Below are positions 35,964 to 46,854 of a stretch of 64,000 nucleotides of DNA, piece after piece. A program made the translations under genes and the position numbers. The DNA comes from Epiperipatus broadwayi (lineage: Eukaryota > Onychophora > Udeonychophora > Euonychophora > Peripatidae): contig JAQFVV010012510.1 of assembly GCA_028023455.1 (NCBI GenBank), positions 1 through 64,000 of the forward strand. The letters are read 5' to 3'. Numbering within the stretch: position 1 is the stretch's first letter; each line of letters begins with the position of its first letter. The notes under the pieces are model-generated. The model was not told the DNA's origin. It worked only from the letters and a program-made list of their open reading frames with translations, and ran no database searches.

Positions 35964-36636
35964 ACATTTCAGTGAATGTCACATAGGTTTCATTTTAAAA
36001 CAAAGCCAAATTTCAGATTTCACTTACGTGAAATCTTATTATATTTTAAATCCCACATTTCATTTAATTAAATCTATGCCAAATCTTATTATTTTAGTTA
36101 TGTTATTGTTTGTGCTATACTTATTCAAAACCGGGTTTTATTCGTAATTAAATCATTAGCGAGAATTAAATATAGATTCTCACGCATATATGTCATTTCG
36201 CATATATATGTAATATGTGTAAGGACACACAAACTAAAGTTCTGTTTTGAAATGGATGAAATATCCTAATTAAGGTATAATTACAAGCTTACAGTTATTC
36301 TAAAATAAATTTGCTTTTAAATATAATATTTAACCAATATTCAGTTGAAGTGATAAAATGCGGCATAAATCCATAATTCTGTATTGTAATTTCCTCATAT
36401 GCTGTAAACCTCCTTAGATAAATAAAAGCCTATATAGATAGCTTTGTAACTTGGATTTATAAACTTTCCTTAATAGTATAATTATAAATACTATCAATAT
36501 GAACTGATACAGGGTAGTTTCATGAAGGAAACCATTATTTAGCGTCTTAATTTTTATGATATGATAATGTTGTCAGTGGTGCATATGTGTCCTTAAGAAA
36601 TGCTACGCCATACTCACTTGTTGCTGTTTTTTTAAT

Positions 36637-36838
36637 GGTTGTATGTGGTCACACTGCACCATTACTCTTAGTTTGGGCAATTTTCTTCTTCAGATGAGAT
36701 TTGTATGTGCCTCCCATTTTGCATCCTTAGGAATGTTTTTAAGGGTTGTATGTGGTCGCGCAGCACCATTACTCTTAGTTGGGGCAATTTTCTTCAGATG
36801 GGATTGGTATGTGACTCCCATTCTGCATCCTTAGGAAT
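36637..36838. repeat. Two-copy ~107-bp tandem repeat in block 2
   Basis: Units 36637-36743 and 36744-36838 share ggttgtatgtggtc, gcaccattactcttagtt, gcaattttcttc and gcatccttaggaatg. The second has small deletions. Confidence 0.85.
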
Positions 36839-37303
36839 GGAGCATGAGACCATGGAGCATAAGACTCCCACTCAAATAAATTGCTCGATCAACCGGACTA
36901 AAGGCCTTCTATTTCACAGCAATGAGTTCGGTCGAAGGGAACCGTTACTTGGTAAGAATCCCATGAATAAGGCACATATACGAGATGCAAAAGACTCAGA
37001 ATTGTATGTTTATATATGCCTTAGTATCTGAAGTCTAGCTGCCAATAATCAGTTCATCCCGCCATTATAAGTGTTATTTTCAGCTTTGATCTGAATTAGA
37101 ATCCAATTTAAAATGTATATTAGCTGTATAGAGAATATTAATTATTAACGCTTAGTAAATGTTATATTCTTTATAAATCTTTATATTCACTTCCACTAAT
37201 TATAAAGCAAATCTACATCCTATGATATAGCATAAACTAGGCATAGATAATCATGAGCATATTAACACTCATGAAAATGTAAATTCAAATGTATTATAAT
37301 TTC

Positions 37304-37644
37304 ATCACCTGCAAGTGATAGGATCACACATATATAGCTAAATAAATGAATTAATTGTAACCTAAAAATTACAATCACCTGCGAGTGATTAAAACGCTAT
37401 ATATATAGACTGGAAGTGCCTAAATATTAAGTTATCACCTACGAGTGATATACATATATGCAAGAAACCTAAATATTTGTATCTAGAATTTTATAATCAC
37501 CTGCGAGTGATTTTATCTATCTACTCTATATGTAAACCAAGTCATGTAAAACTCAGCCATAAAGAATTATATATATATCTAAAACCATCACTAGCATGTG
37601 AAGCCAAATTTAATGTGAACAGCTCTTAATCATCTGCATGTGAG
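37304..37644. repeat. Regularly spaced array of a 16-bp palindromic motif
   Basis: ATCACCTGCGAGTGAT-type motifs at 37304-37319, 37374-37389, 37434-37449 and 37496-37511 (spacing 70, 60, 62 bp), plus two decayed copies at 37587-37602 and 37629-37644. Each has inverted half-sites ATCAC...GTGAT around a variable centre. The spacers are unrelated AT-rich sequence, so the motif is conserved while the spacers are not. This is not a CRISPR array: it is eukaryotic, has a short motif and has no cas genes. Protein-binding half-sites or RNA hairpins inside the LTR-like block are possible. Confidence 0.75.
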
Positions 37645-38105
37645 ACCAAGCATCTAATTTCTGTAGTTTTGTTTTATTTATTGTTTCAAAATTTAACTTA
37701 ATTAAATTTGTTTTAAATTTAACTTCGTTTCATGTCTTAGTCTTGCTCACTGACTCATAATTATTCTATCCATTATTAATTGTTTTATTATTAGTTATTC
37801 AAAATCAGTTTATTGTTTAATAGTCATATACTAGCCACATGATACCTATATAGCTATACTAAATAGAACGCCAACTTTTTCCCAGTCTTTAGCTTGACTG
37901 ATGTGCTACTGCCGGCACATGAAGAAGACAAATACTGCTGTGGCCTTAACTGTTTCATCTGCAAGGTGGTAAACCTCTGATCAATCGTAAAGGAATTAGG
38001 GTTAGGCCAGAGTTGTGGCATCCACCTCCGTAAACTGGTCGGCCTTGGGATGATTTACCAAAGTTCTAGATTTTGTTCCACAAATGTACATATTTGACTG
38101 TTACA

Positions 38106-38515
38106 ATATATATATATAATATTTGATTGAATACAAGTATAAGTTATATACTTTGAGTTTTAGATGAAATTATATAAGGGATTTGAACACAGACTTTAAA
38201 GATTCATTCAGATATCTTCTCTATCTCATACCCATAAAAGATAAATTATCCCATTGTACATACTTTGTGCCGAACCAGCACTTATCAATTGGTTCAGATC
38301 ATTATCTCTTACACACATATATAATCAGTGCTCAGTTTTATATTATGATAGCAAAGCTCCAAATTTTAATGGGTAGGTTTCAATGTATTCTACTCTTCAA
38401 TCATCCATATCATGAAAATCTGATGATGGAATGCTCAAATTCCTTGACACCAATATTATTATCATGCCCATATTGACTTTAAGTCACTTTGACTCCTCAT
38501 GTATATGACCTTGTC
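38106..38515 (-). repeat. Family C SINE-like repeat, copy 3
   Basis: Minus-oriented diverged copy (ataagggatttgaacacagac near 38174; atatataatcagtgctcag near 38315). The 97-codon frame here is incidental. The first 70 bp recur near 40540. Confidence 0.6.
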
Positions 38516-38659
38516 CACTCAAGCACATAGATGAGGGATATATTTAATTGAAATAGTTTTAAAAATGTTAAAACATTTTTAAAAACAAAACAGATTGATG
38601 ACCATCTCAATACTAAGTAGTACCATAATCATAACAATATGTGGCTAAATGAAGTTGAG
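38516..38659. other. Short spacer
   Basis: No content recognised. Confidence 0.5.
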
Positions 38660-38879
38660 ATCTGGAATTAAAGTCACTTTTGAATATTAAATATTAGATT
38701 ATCATAAAATTGAATATTTAGGAATAGATTTGCATACTAATGATGAAAGTGGTCGCTACAAGTGCCTTTGTTTAGAAAGATAGATGCTAGAGTCTTTTTA
38801 TTGGTGTGATGATCATTAGTCACTGACCATGGCTTTTTTACTCCTCTGCTTCTGCCATGATTCCAGACATAGAGAGATC

Positions 38880-39810
38880 AAAATTATGGCCTGATTACAA
38901 CTTGTAATCCAATAAAATTGAAGAGAAATTCATCGCTTTTCTTGGCCCAGTTGTACAAATATTTATGCTGGGAAAGTCTTGTAGATAAATTAGCTTGGGT
39001 TTCACCATAGTAATACTTTGAGAAATTAGGTTCTTTGAAATTAATTTTGTACAGAATTTGATGTGAAGCCTCTTTAGTTATCTTGTCTTTTGAATTATTT
39101 AATAATGTATTTAATGATGGAGGTGAGTGAAAACTGATATTGTATTTATTGATACACATGTATTTTTGATTTGTGTGTGAGTTTGAAAATATATGGGAGA
39201 CTAGGCCATTTTTTATTATGAGGTTGAATGTTTTCAGGATTCAAGGTTTTGTTATAAACATTTGCAATAATTTCAATTATTCTTTAGAATTTTACCCAAT
39301 GTTTTAGATCTTTAGTGTACATATTGATGTTTTTCTTCGATCAGCCTCAAATACGCACAGCTTTAAGTTTCTATGGAGAAAGTCTTTTAGACCAGCATAT
39401 TTATGGGAGAATGAAATACTACACTAGGGTGGGTTGTGCTTCTTACATTTAATGAATTTAAAATCATCCTATAGTCTAAAATATTGACCTGACCTTATAT
39501 CTAGATTTAAAAATTTTATGTTGGGCAGGAATTTATTTTTCTTTTTTGATGGTCCAAGTTAGAGCAGTTGCAGATGTAATTTAATATGAATTCTACTAAT
39601 AGTTTTTTCATTAGCACATACAAAAGCATCCAAGTATCTGGAATACAAGACTGTATTCAACAAACACTCAAATTTTGGAAGAATAAAATTCACAAATTTG
39701 GACAAACAACTCCACTGAATGGGAACCTCATAGGACAGCCATGATTCATTTTATATATTTTGAGGTTAATAGATATGATTATTTAATTACTAATTCAATT
39801 TAATGCATCT
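38880..39810 (-). pseudogene. PLE-2 reverse transcriptase remnant and GIY-YIG endonuclease
   Basis: The endonuclease frame (38884-39159) contains SHQILYKINFKEPNFSKY and YYYGETQANLSTRLSQHKYL, an intact YGET catalytic signature. Upstream (39200-39800), scattered over frames, are remains of the RT: a motif-B-like CPM-FPFSGV near 39740, DAFVCANEKT near 39610, and the linker LCVFEADRRKT near 39340. Stops are frequent, so the element is old. The family differs from PLE-1 in sequence but shares domain order. Confidence 0.75.
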
Positions 39811-40004
39811 ATAATAAAGGTTTTTTCCTCAATGTTATAACTGACTTGCTACAAAAAATTATTTAATGATTTTAATAGATTTATAATGAGGGACAAATCC
39901 TTACAACTTTTTAATGACCAGAAAAGCAATTTAGCAGCTATTATCAACTTTGAGATTTTGATTTTTTTCTATAAATTCATATGATTATTTCAAACCATAT
40001 GAAC

Positions 40005-40290
40005 CAAAACCCAAGCTAACTTATCTACAAGCCTTGTCCAGCATAATTATCTGTATAACCAGGCCAAAAAAGCAATGAAATCTGTTTTCTTGTTTCATAA
40101 GTTGCAATCAGACCATAAATTTGATTTTTTTATGACTGGCATTGTTTGTTCTGAGAGTGGTGGAAGAAGGAGAGAGGTGAAGGAGGCATAGTCAGTGACT
40201 AAAGATCATCTCGCCATCAATAAAAAGGATTCTAGCACCCCTCTATCTTAGAAATGTCACTTGTAGTGGCCACTTTTATCATTAGTATGT
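40005..40290 (+). pseudogene. PLE-2 endonuclease fragment, inverted partner
   Basis: Plus-strand translation reads QANLSTSLVQHNYLYNQAKK, matching the minus-strand copy at 38.9-39.0 kb, and continues into the same 3' untranslated sequence (cagtgactaaagatcatc, agtggccactttt). Only the second half of the domain remains. Confidence 0.7.
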
Positions 40291-40539
40291 AAATCTACTA
40301 AAAATTCATTTTTATGATAAACTGTTATTTAATATTCAAAAATAACTTTAAATCTACATATCAACACTCTTCACTCACATAATGTGATGATTATGATTCT
40401 ACTCAGTATTGAAAGTGCTCAGCTTGAAATAAATTTTATTATAAATTCAAACCTGTTTTGTTGTTACAAATCTTTTACATTTTTTGAACCATTACAATTA
40501 TTCCAGAAAAACGGGATTACAAATGAATCTAGAATTAAA

Positions 40540-41195
40540 TATTTGATTGAATGCATATATAATTTATATACTTGAAGTTTTAGACTTAATTATATAATAA
40601 ATTTGAATACAAAATTTCAAACTCCCTTCAGAATAGAGCAGATAGCTGACAGGATCTTTAAGTCTGTATCCAAACTTCTATAATTACATCCAAAACTTTA
40701 AATATATAAATTATATTTATATTCAATCAAATACTACAAATTCATCACATATTCTGCCCATCCCTCTTCTGGGTATTTGAATGGATAAGATCCTATAGAA
40801 GAGATGCCATTATGATACAGAGTGACTTAAAGTCAATATTTGTATCAACAAAGGATTTGGGTTTTTCCTTATCAGACTTTTAAAGGTATAAATACTAAAG
40901 AGTTGGAGGGTAGAGTAAATTGAAGCCTATCCATTAAAGATTAAAAATTTGCTGTTTTAATATAAATCTGATTATATATATATATATTTGGAGATCATGA
41001 TAAATCTGATTATATATATATATAAGGGAGATCATGATCTGGACAAATACTGATGAGTGCTGATTTAGAATGAAATGCATATATTGGAGATCAGCTATCT
41101 TTTTCACATGTGTGTGGTCAAGTGTATCAATTGTATGAGATAAAATGGATAGCTGAAGAGAGCTTAAAAGTCTGGCTTGAAATTCCTTATATATA
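40540..41195. repeat. Family C repeats in fold-back arrangement
   Basis: A minus-oriented fragment (about 40540-40740, starting with the same atttgattgaat block as 38125) followed by a plus-oriented copy (about 40880-41195) ending cttgaaattccttatatata. The B-box-like end is decayed. Confidence 0.55.
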
Positions 41196-42270
41196 CATAT
41201 ATATATAAATTTATTGAAAGCAGTCAACACTTAAATCGGGCCAATATCAATAACAATCAACAATTTCAATCTGTTGTCAAGACAACCAACTGTATATATA
41301 TATATATATAAAGTAATATCAAGTCAATGATAACTTCTAGTGAATATCAACAATAGAACTGTTGTCTTTTAAAATAGAGGTACTACACAGCAAATAAAAA
41401 AAAAATATTTTAAAGTCTTTATATCTATAGTTCTATTTCTCTTAACATTATTCCATTTGAGACCAGCCATCTTCTGTTTTTTTCTATTTCTTTTTCTCAT
41501 ATTTATTATAGTTATTTTTCATAAACTTTTCATAATTCTTCTGTGTTTTAGTATATGCTCATTCCAATGATTTCTCATTATTTTATTTAAAAAATAATAT
41601 TTTCAACATTTCTATATTGATTATCTTTCCATCTTACTTTTTATTCTCTTTCCAAATTCAAATATCTAACGATTTTTTTTTTTCATTTATCTCAATTGTC
41701 CTCTATTTTGTTCTATACGTAGGTGCGTTCTGAATAAAATAAAAATCAAATCTTAAATCTAATGTTAATTGTTCTTAAAATAATCTACATTTATTAAACA
41801 TTTCTTTAAGCATTGCAATTTTTATTTTTATTTTTATTTATATTAACAATTAATTAATCTACTAAATATATAAAAACATTAACTTTAATTCTAATGTTTA
41901 GCTTTGTTTTTATCGATTATTTTTTTTAGCTTTATTTGTATTTGTTTGTTTTCACCTCAAACAGTCTACAAGTTTTGTCAATCCTATTTAACATTTTACT
42001 GAACTCATCTGATATAGTTAACCCTCCTACATTTAACGGTGATTTCATCCTTATCAAAATAAACATTCATTATGACTCAACTGAAAATGAAAGAGAAGAT
42101 AACCAACATTCTCATATTAAGCCTAAAATATTTAGATGGAGAAGATAACAAATATTCTTGGTTAATATCTATCTCTTCCATAAGACCGTTTGACAATCCA
42201 AATATTTTCTAATTCTTGCAATTTATAATTTTTTTAATGAACACAATAAAGTAATTCAACATATATATAT
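41196..42270. other. AT-rich sequence, nothing recognised
   Basis: (TA)n near 41291-41310; the 70-codon frame at 41936-42148 has no family resemblance. Confidence 0.5.
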
Positions 42271-43618
42271 AAGGTTACAAAGAAAGAAACAAGGTTAACA
42301 AAATATATACCAGACAAAAAAATTACATATATTATCCCTAGGTTGATGTGTAAAGTTAGACAATGTTTGCCTGATGAACCATTAAGGATAAATCCCATGA
42401 CTAGCTCCTACTCTGTCTCAGGGTCCAGCATATTTATTTAACACATAAGCTAACTTATACAATAATTAACTGGTGATAAGAGAGAAAGAAAATATGGACA
42501 AAATAAAAATTGAGGCAAACATTAATATTTAATTAAATACACACGTATCTAATATAACACAATAATATTTAATTTACATATAAAATCGTATAAGTAATTA
42601 CTTGGGCTAAATTATGATAGTCCTTTGTTAATTAAAGTTTATTTATTTAAATATAACATGTCTATAGACAGTGATAAAATATCTTTACCTAGATTTTCAT
42701 TTGTGTGTATTTTCCAACCGGTTGGCTTTCTGGTTCTCCATTGATGGCTTCATGGCTTGTTTCCATTCTGTGACTCAGCAATGGGAGAGAGAGAGAATAG
42801 TGGTGGCATTTATTTTATGATTATGGCATCAGTTTCCAGCATTTGTTTCAGGCAGAATAGTTGAATTGTGGAGGTTTGGGGCATGAAGCCCTGTCAAGCA
42901 TATCCATGTTTTATGTGGCTTCTCCATTAATATTGACTGCAGCAGTAATTTACTGGCTTACTACTGTGTTCCAAATTTCTGGGTCTCTGGTTGTTTGGAT
43001 TCTGCATTCTGTCTAAACTGATGAATGATCTAGAAAATTGCAGCCCTGACTATATATCACATATCACACTGACTAACAATAGAGAGAATGACTTTATATA
43101 CTCTTTTATCTCCTATTATTTTAATTTCTTATCATTATTTTCAAGTAAATGAAAAACTAATGATATTTTCCATTTCTAGTTATCTTAATCCCTTGCTCAG
43201 ATTCTCTAAATATTCTGGATAAGATAGTTTAGTTTTTTTTAATTAATATAACCATTGATTTTGATTCTATTATTAATCAAAATCTGATAAACTAATTACA
43301 TAATGAAAGTTTTACATTTTATTTTTACAGACTAATTTTCAGTCTGATTTTACATATTTATTTAGCTTTTGCTTTATAAAACTGTTTTCTTTAAAAAGAG
43401 AGAGAGAAGTTTTAACTTTTCTTTAACTCTATTATACATTTCTCCCCCCCCCCTCCTATTAATAAGTTTTATTCTATGAGAAAACTATGAAGCATTATTT
43501 TTATATTTTTAATTTTTGTTTTAAAAAAAAAAATCTTTAAGCCACTTGTAATTTATTTTTCTCTTAATTTTTTTTTAATAAAAATTACAGATATGTACTG
43601 CTGTTTAATAGCGGCACA
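42271..43618 (-). mobile_element. LTR-like block 5
   Basis: On the minus strand it begins TGTGCCGCTATT (43618) and ends near 42271 next to (TA)n; the 3' end is not a clean CA. TATATAAAG (43092-43100, minus) is followed 29 nt later by TCAGTG. It shares catgactagctc with block 1 (42396 region and 19166 region) and the tttacctag...CCGG-palindrome block, so blocks 1 and 5 are probably related families. A GA run (about 42786-42795) and a C10 run (43444-43453) occur inside. Confidence 0.45.
43067..43100 (-). promoter_or_regulatory. TATA box plus initiator-like site in block 5
   Basis: Minus strand TATATAAAG and GTCAGTG at 29-nt spacing. Confidence 0.45.
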
Positions 43619-43801
43619 ATGTATATATAAATAATGTTAACCAATAAACATCACATGACCACCACCTCTTATGCTTGTGTACATCTGTTGTTAAAACAAG
43701 CAAAACTCACTATATATATATATATTGCCACACACAGCAAGCTAGAGTAATCAATGGATGCCAGAAGGCTTGTGCATAAAATCTCCATCTAGTGCCTACT
43801 C

Positions 43802-43860
43802 ATCCAATATCCCCAGACTAGTTTCTGGCTTATGGCCTTCATCAGTGAGGAGCCTTGGAT
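43802..43860 (-). ncRNA. Hammerhead-like RNA, family B copy 3 left arm
   Basis: Minus strand, 5' to 3': outer helix ATCCAA, internal loop GGCT, inner stem I CCTCA, core CTGATGA (exact consensus), A, stem II GGC/GCC with CATAA loop, A, GAAAC, TA, GTC, then TGGGG, ATA, TTGGAT closing stem I. Stem III is only A-C/G-T with a TA loop; ACTAGT is self-complementary and could pair between two molecules. The A-A apposition where G10.1-C11.1 is normally found is the main deviation. Confidence 0.6.
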
Positions 43861-43979
43861 CTGAGAGCACTGCATCTAGATCTTAGGATCTATTGATTAC
43901 TCTAATAACTATATAAGCTAATGGGCTTGGTTGCTGGAGGGTTGCATTAGATTCTAAGATCTAGGTGCAGTGCTCTCAG

Positions 43980-44038
43980 ATCCAAGGCTCCTCACTGATG
44001 AAGGCCATAAGCCAGAAACTAGTCTGAGGATATTGGAT
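43980..44038 (+). ncRNA. Hammerhead-like RNA, family B copy 3 right arm
   Basis: Same fold on the plus strand: CCTCA (43990-43994) pairs fully with TGAGG (44025-44029), CTGATGA at 43995-44001, GAAAC at 44015-44019, GTC at 44022-44024, outer helix ATCCAA/TTGGAT. Compared with the left arm TGGGG is TGAGG, turning a G-U into an A-U pair, so stem I is strengthened. Confidence 0.65.
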
Positions 44039-44153
44039 GAATAGGCACTAGATGGTGATTTTATGCACAAGCCTTCTGGAATCCATTGATTACTCTAGCT
44101 TTCTGTGTGTAATAATATATATAGTGAGTTTTGCCTGTTTTAAATAATGTTAA

Positions 44154-45605
44154 GTTGATATTTTTTTTCAAGTTTTAATCAATAATTTGATTCTATATAC
44201 ATATATATAATTTTTAAAATTGAAAATTAATTGAAATAAATAATAAAATAGCAACCAAATAACATAAAATAAATTAATATCAAGAATGTTTTATGCAGTT
44301 TAATGCATTGGTAGAGAAGTAAACTTTAGAATTTAAGGTCCATAGTTTATGTTTAGATCTACCATTTCCTGAGATCAAATTTCTTATGAATGTCCAAACA
44401 ATAAAGCCATTTAATCACTATTATTTTTTATAATTTATTTACAATTTATAGTTGCAAACAAAATATAATAATTATCTATGATTAACAGTAAGATTTCACA
44501 AATTATGTAATTTTATGCAGTCTAACTATTTATTCATAAAATTACCCAAAATAATTATTAAGTATACTTTTTCATTTTTTTTTTTATAAATCACGTTGAT
44601 TATATAAAATCTAAACAGTATCAAAATAAAATTACAGCTACAATTATTAGCATAATGAGAAAAACTAATTTAGATAGCTTCTAATTAAGTTTTCATTATC
44701 TTGCAATTTTTATGTAATATTTTATGTTCAAGGAATCTTTTCTTTAAAGCAGATTTAAGTTAATCTATATAAGATTGTCCATATTCACATATTATTGCAT
44801 ATATAATATTATGCATAGTCAATTTTTGTACAAAATATTTATTATTAATCACTTTAAAATGTTGAAAAAACAATAGGTATAATGAAATTCATATTAATAT
44901 ATTTATTATTCATTCATATTATCTAGAGATTATCTATTTAATGAATAATATTTCTGTAATGTAATTTTTGCTACACTCTTCCACAAGGTATTAAAAGTGG
45001 ATAGAAGTTAGGCCCTACCATATTGTTATAATGGAATTCAAATTTTAATAGTATATGATAATGTTAAAGATTATTTTAATCTTTTATGTTGAAAAATTCA
45101 TTTGTGGCAATAACTTTGAGTATTGATTTAAATTTAAGAATATATTTTTTTAATATAAAGTGATTTTAAAAATAAATTTAAAAAGAAGTTTTAATTTTTT
45201 ATTAATAAAATCTATTCTTTACAAACACAACATTTTGAAGAATAAAATATTGTAAATTTAATTAATAAAATTAGGAAAAAGTTTGAAACTTCTTAGACGC
45301 TCAGAAAAAGATTATAAAATGTAAGTTACTGTAAATATTGAGTTTGCATATAAAAATCATGGTTAAAAAATGCTTTAATATATAAAGATACTTTAATGAT
45401 TTTTAGTTTAAAGGAATTAATTTCCTTAAGATAAATTTTGAGAAAAAATATGAGTATAAAAATTTTTAAAGAAGAAAGAAGAAAATATATCAAAAGCTTG
45501 TAAAATTAAATTTTGATTTTTGCATTTTGACTGATACTATAAAGAAGAAGCTTCTTAATTTTGTTCTTATGTCTTATATAAACAAATAGAAAAACATATT
45601 CATTT
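44154..45605. other. AT-rich sequence, nothing recognised
   Basis: About 1.45 kb with no gene, RNA or matched repeat. Confidence 0.6.
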
Positions 45606-45890
45606 ATAAACATAATTGCAATCAATTAATATATATATATATATATGTGTGCTCTGTGCACAGATAACTATTAAATGTACGTAAAGTTATTAAAAGTTAC
45701 CGCCAAGCGCTTTTGGGACAGTTTATAGTCCCATATTTATGGTGACTTGTATTTGGTTAAGACCTGTAATATTAATGTAAATTTTATGCAAATTCATATG
45801 CAGATGTTATATAGACCATTTTTGAGATAGAGAAAAGAAGGCCTCTCTTCTATTAATTGCTGCTGGGTCATTTACAATGTAGTAACCAAA
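45606..45890 (-). mobile_element. PLE-1 3'-end fragment
   Basis: Minus-oriented, 5'-truncated copy of the PLE-1 terminus: (TA)n, gtgctctgtgcacagataac, ggacagtttatagtccc hairpin, tgcatatgaatttgc (inverse), and the last codons of the endonuclease region (gggtcatttacaatgtagta). No coding function. Confidence 0.8.
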
Positions 45891-46029
45891 ATGTTTTAGT
45901 AATAATATGCATAAAGATTACATACCAATTAAACTAATAATGGACATTGGAAAAAAAACATTGTATCAGTCTTCATAATGTATAAAGTATATGTTGTAAG
46001 AGATATTAGTTTTTAAATATATCTATTTT
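45891..46029. other. Short spacer
   Basis: No content recognised. Confidence 0.5.
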
Positions 46030-46530
46030 ATTTGTATTTATGTATTGGACTATTTCTATTATCTAATATGAGTATTGAATGACTTTAGAAAAATTTAACT
46101 TTATTTAAATATTCCAAAGACCTTCAACTGTTAGTAATAGCACTTCGAACAGATGAGTATATGCACAATGTTTTGAGAGTTATTATTCGCCCCTCTTCTT
46201 CAGATGTTGATGGCCCGACCAGTGACAGTATTATCATGAGATCTGAACCTGGGCCCTTAGATTCTTGAGTATTGAATTTTAAGGTAATGCTCTAACCATC
46301 TAAGGGTCCAGATTCGAATCCCATGCTAGTACTGTTACTGGTCAGGCCAGCAATACATGAAGAAAAGAGGAGAATAATACCTCTTGAAACATTGTGCATA
46401 TACTAACCTGTTTAATGTGCTATTACTAACAATTGAAGGTATTTGTAATATTTAAGTAAAGTTAAATTTTTCTAAAGACATTCAATACTCATATTAGTTG
46501 ATGTAAATAATCCAATATATAAATACAACT
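46030..46530. repeat. Family E fold-back SINE-like repeat, copy 2
   Basis: A palindrome of about 500 bp; arms 46030-46240 and 46320-46530 are inverses (ctaatatgagtattgaatga on the left, its inverse on the right). Minus-strand sequence near the centre looks tRNA-derived: ggttagagcattacc (A-box-like) and ccaggttcagatct (B-box-like); the plus strand has gattcgaatccc. The arms carry tgaaga, then aagagg/cctctt around a 9-nt loop and gaaacattg, the CTGAWGA-hairpin-GAAAC pattern with a six-pair helix. Confidence 0.7.
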
Positions 46531-46854
46531 AAAACACCATCATCACAAACTTCCAGGAAAACAATATATATTTTATCTCTATCTAGTTTTATTAAACATA
46601 TACAAAATTTAATGTTTGTAATATTATCAAATTTATATTTAGATGTATTTGAGCTATACCATTCTATAAAAAGGAAATATCCTTTATGTATTATTGATTA
46701 TTGTTTGGATAAAAAGAATATATGTAAATTTAAATATTTTTATATCAAGATAGTATTATTATTTAATAGTGAGAAATGCATAAGTGATGGCTTATAGAAT
46801 TACTGATATCAGCAGTTATTTGTAGTTGTATAATTTTTATTATAAATTTTAAAG
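46531..46854. other. AT-rich sequence, nothing recognised
   Basis: A 61-codon frame at 46612-46797 is low-complexity and unsupported. Confidence 0.5.

Larger units (their letters stand above)
34313..38105 (+). mobile_element. LTR-like block 2, 3.8 kb
   Basis: Starts TGATACAGTCA and ends TGACTGTTACA, so the ends are inverted copies at 10 of 11 positions and begin/finish with TG...CA. (TA)n lies on both sides. TATAAA (35931) is followed 29 nt later by TCAGTC (35958-35963). It contains a two-copy 107-bp tandem repeat and a regularly spaced palindrome array (separate entries). No RT, integrase or gag is recognisable; frames at 34678-35030 and 36643-37031 are not convincing. A solo LTR of this size would be large, so a long non-autonomous element is an alternative. 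Confidence 0.45.
38660..40380. repeat. PLE-2 fold-back locus
   Basis: The outer sequences (38660-38770 and 40265-40380) are inverted copies of each other, sharing the block acttttgaatattaaat and its inverse and the cattagtatg(c/t)aaatcta end. Inside lie a minus-strand RT-endonuclease remnant (to 39.8 kb) and a plus-strand endonuclease fragment (40.0-40.3 kb). This is the same head-to-head arrangement as PLE-1, in a clearly different PLE family. Confidence 0.7.
43628..44153 (+). mobile_element. Family B palindromic retroposon, copy 3 (longest)
   Basis: Element 43641-44140 (500 bp) with a perfect 13-bp duplication TAAATAATGTTAA (43628-43640 and 44141-44153). The head (ccaataaacatcacatg) is followed by inverted arms of about 180 bp, each with a complete hammerhead-like core, around a central segment of about 80 bp (43883-43960). 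The right end stops in gttttgcctgttt. This is the most complete family member in the window. Confidence 0.9.

Noticed and set aside
37304-37644. CRISPR-like array
   Set aside because: Regular palindromic motif with differing spacers, but the motif is only 16 bp, spacing varies from 42 to 91 bp, the DNA is eukaryotic and no cas genes exist. Described as a motif array instead.
42371-42400. Hammerhead in LTR-like block 5 (cctgatgaacc)
   Set aside because: CTGATGA is not followed by a pairing stem and GAAA; chance match.
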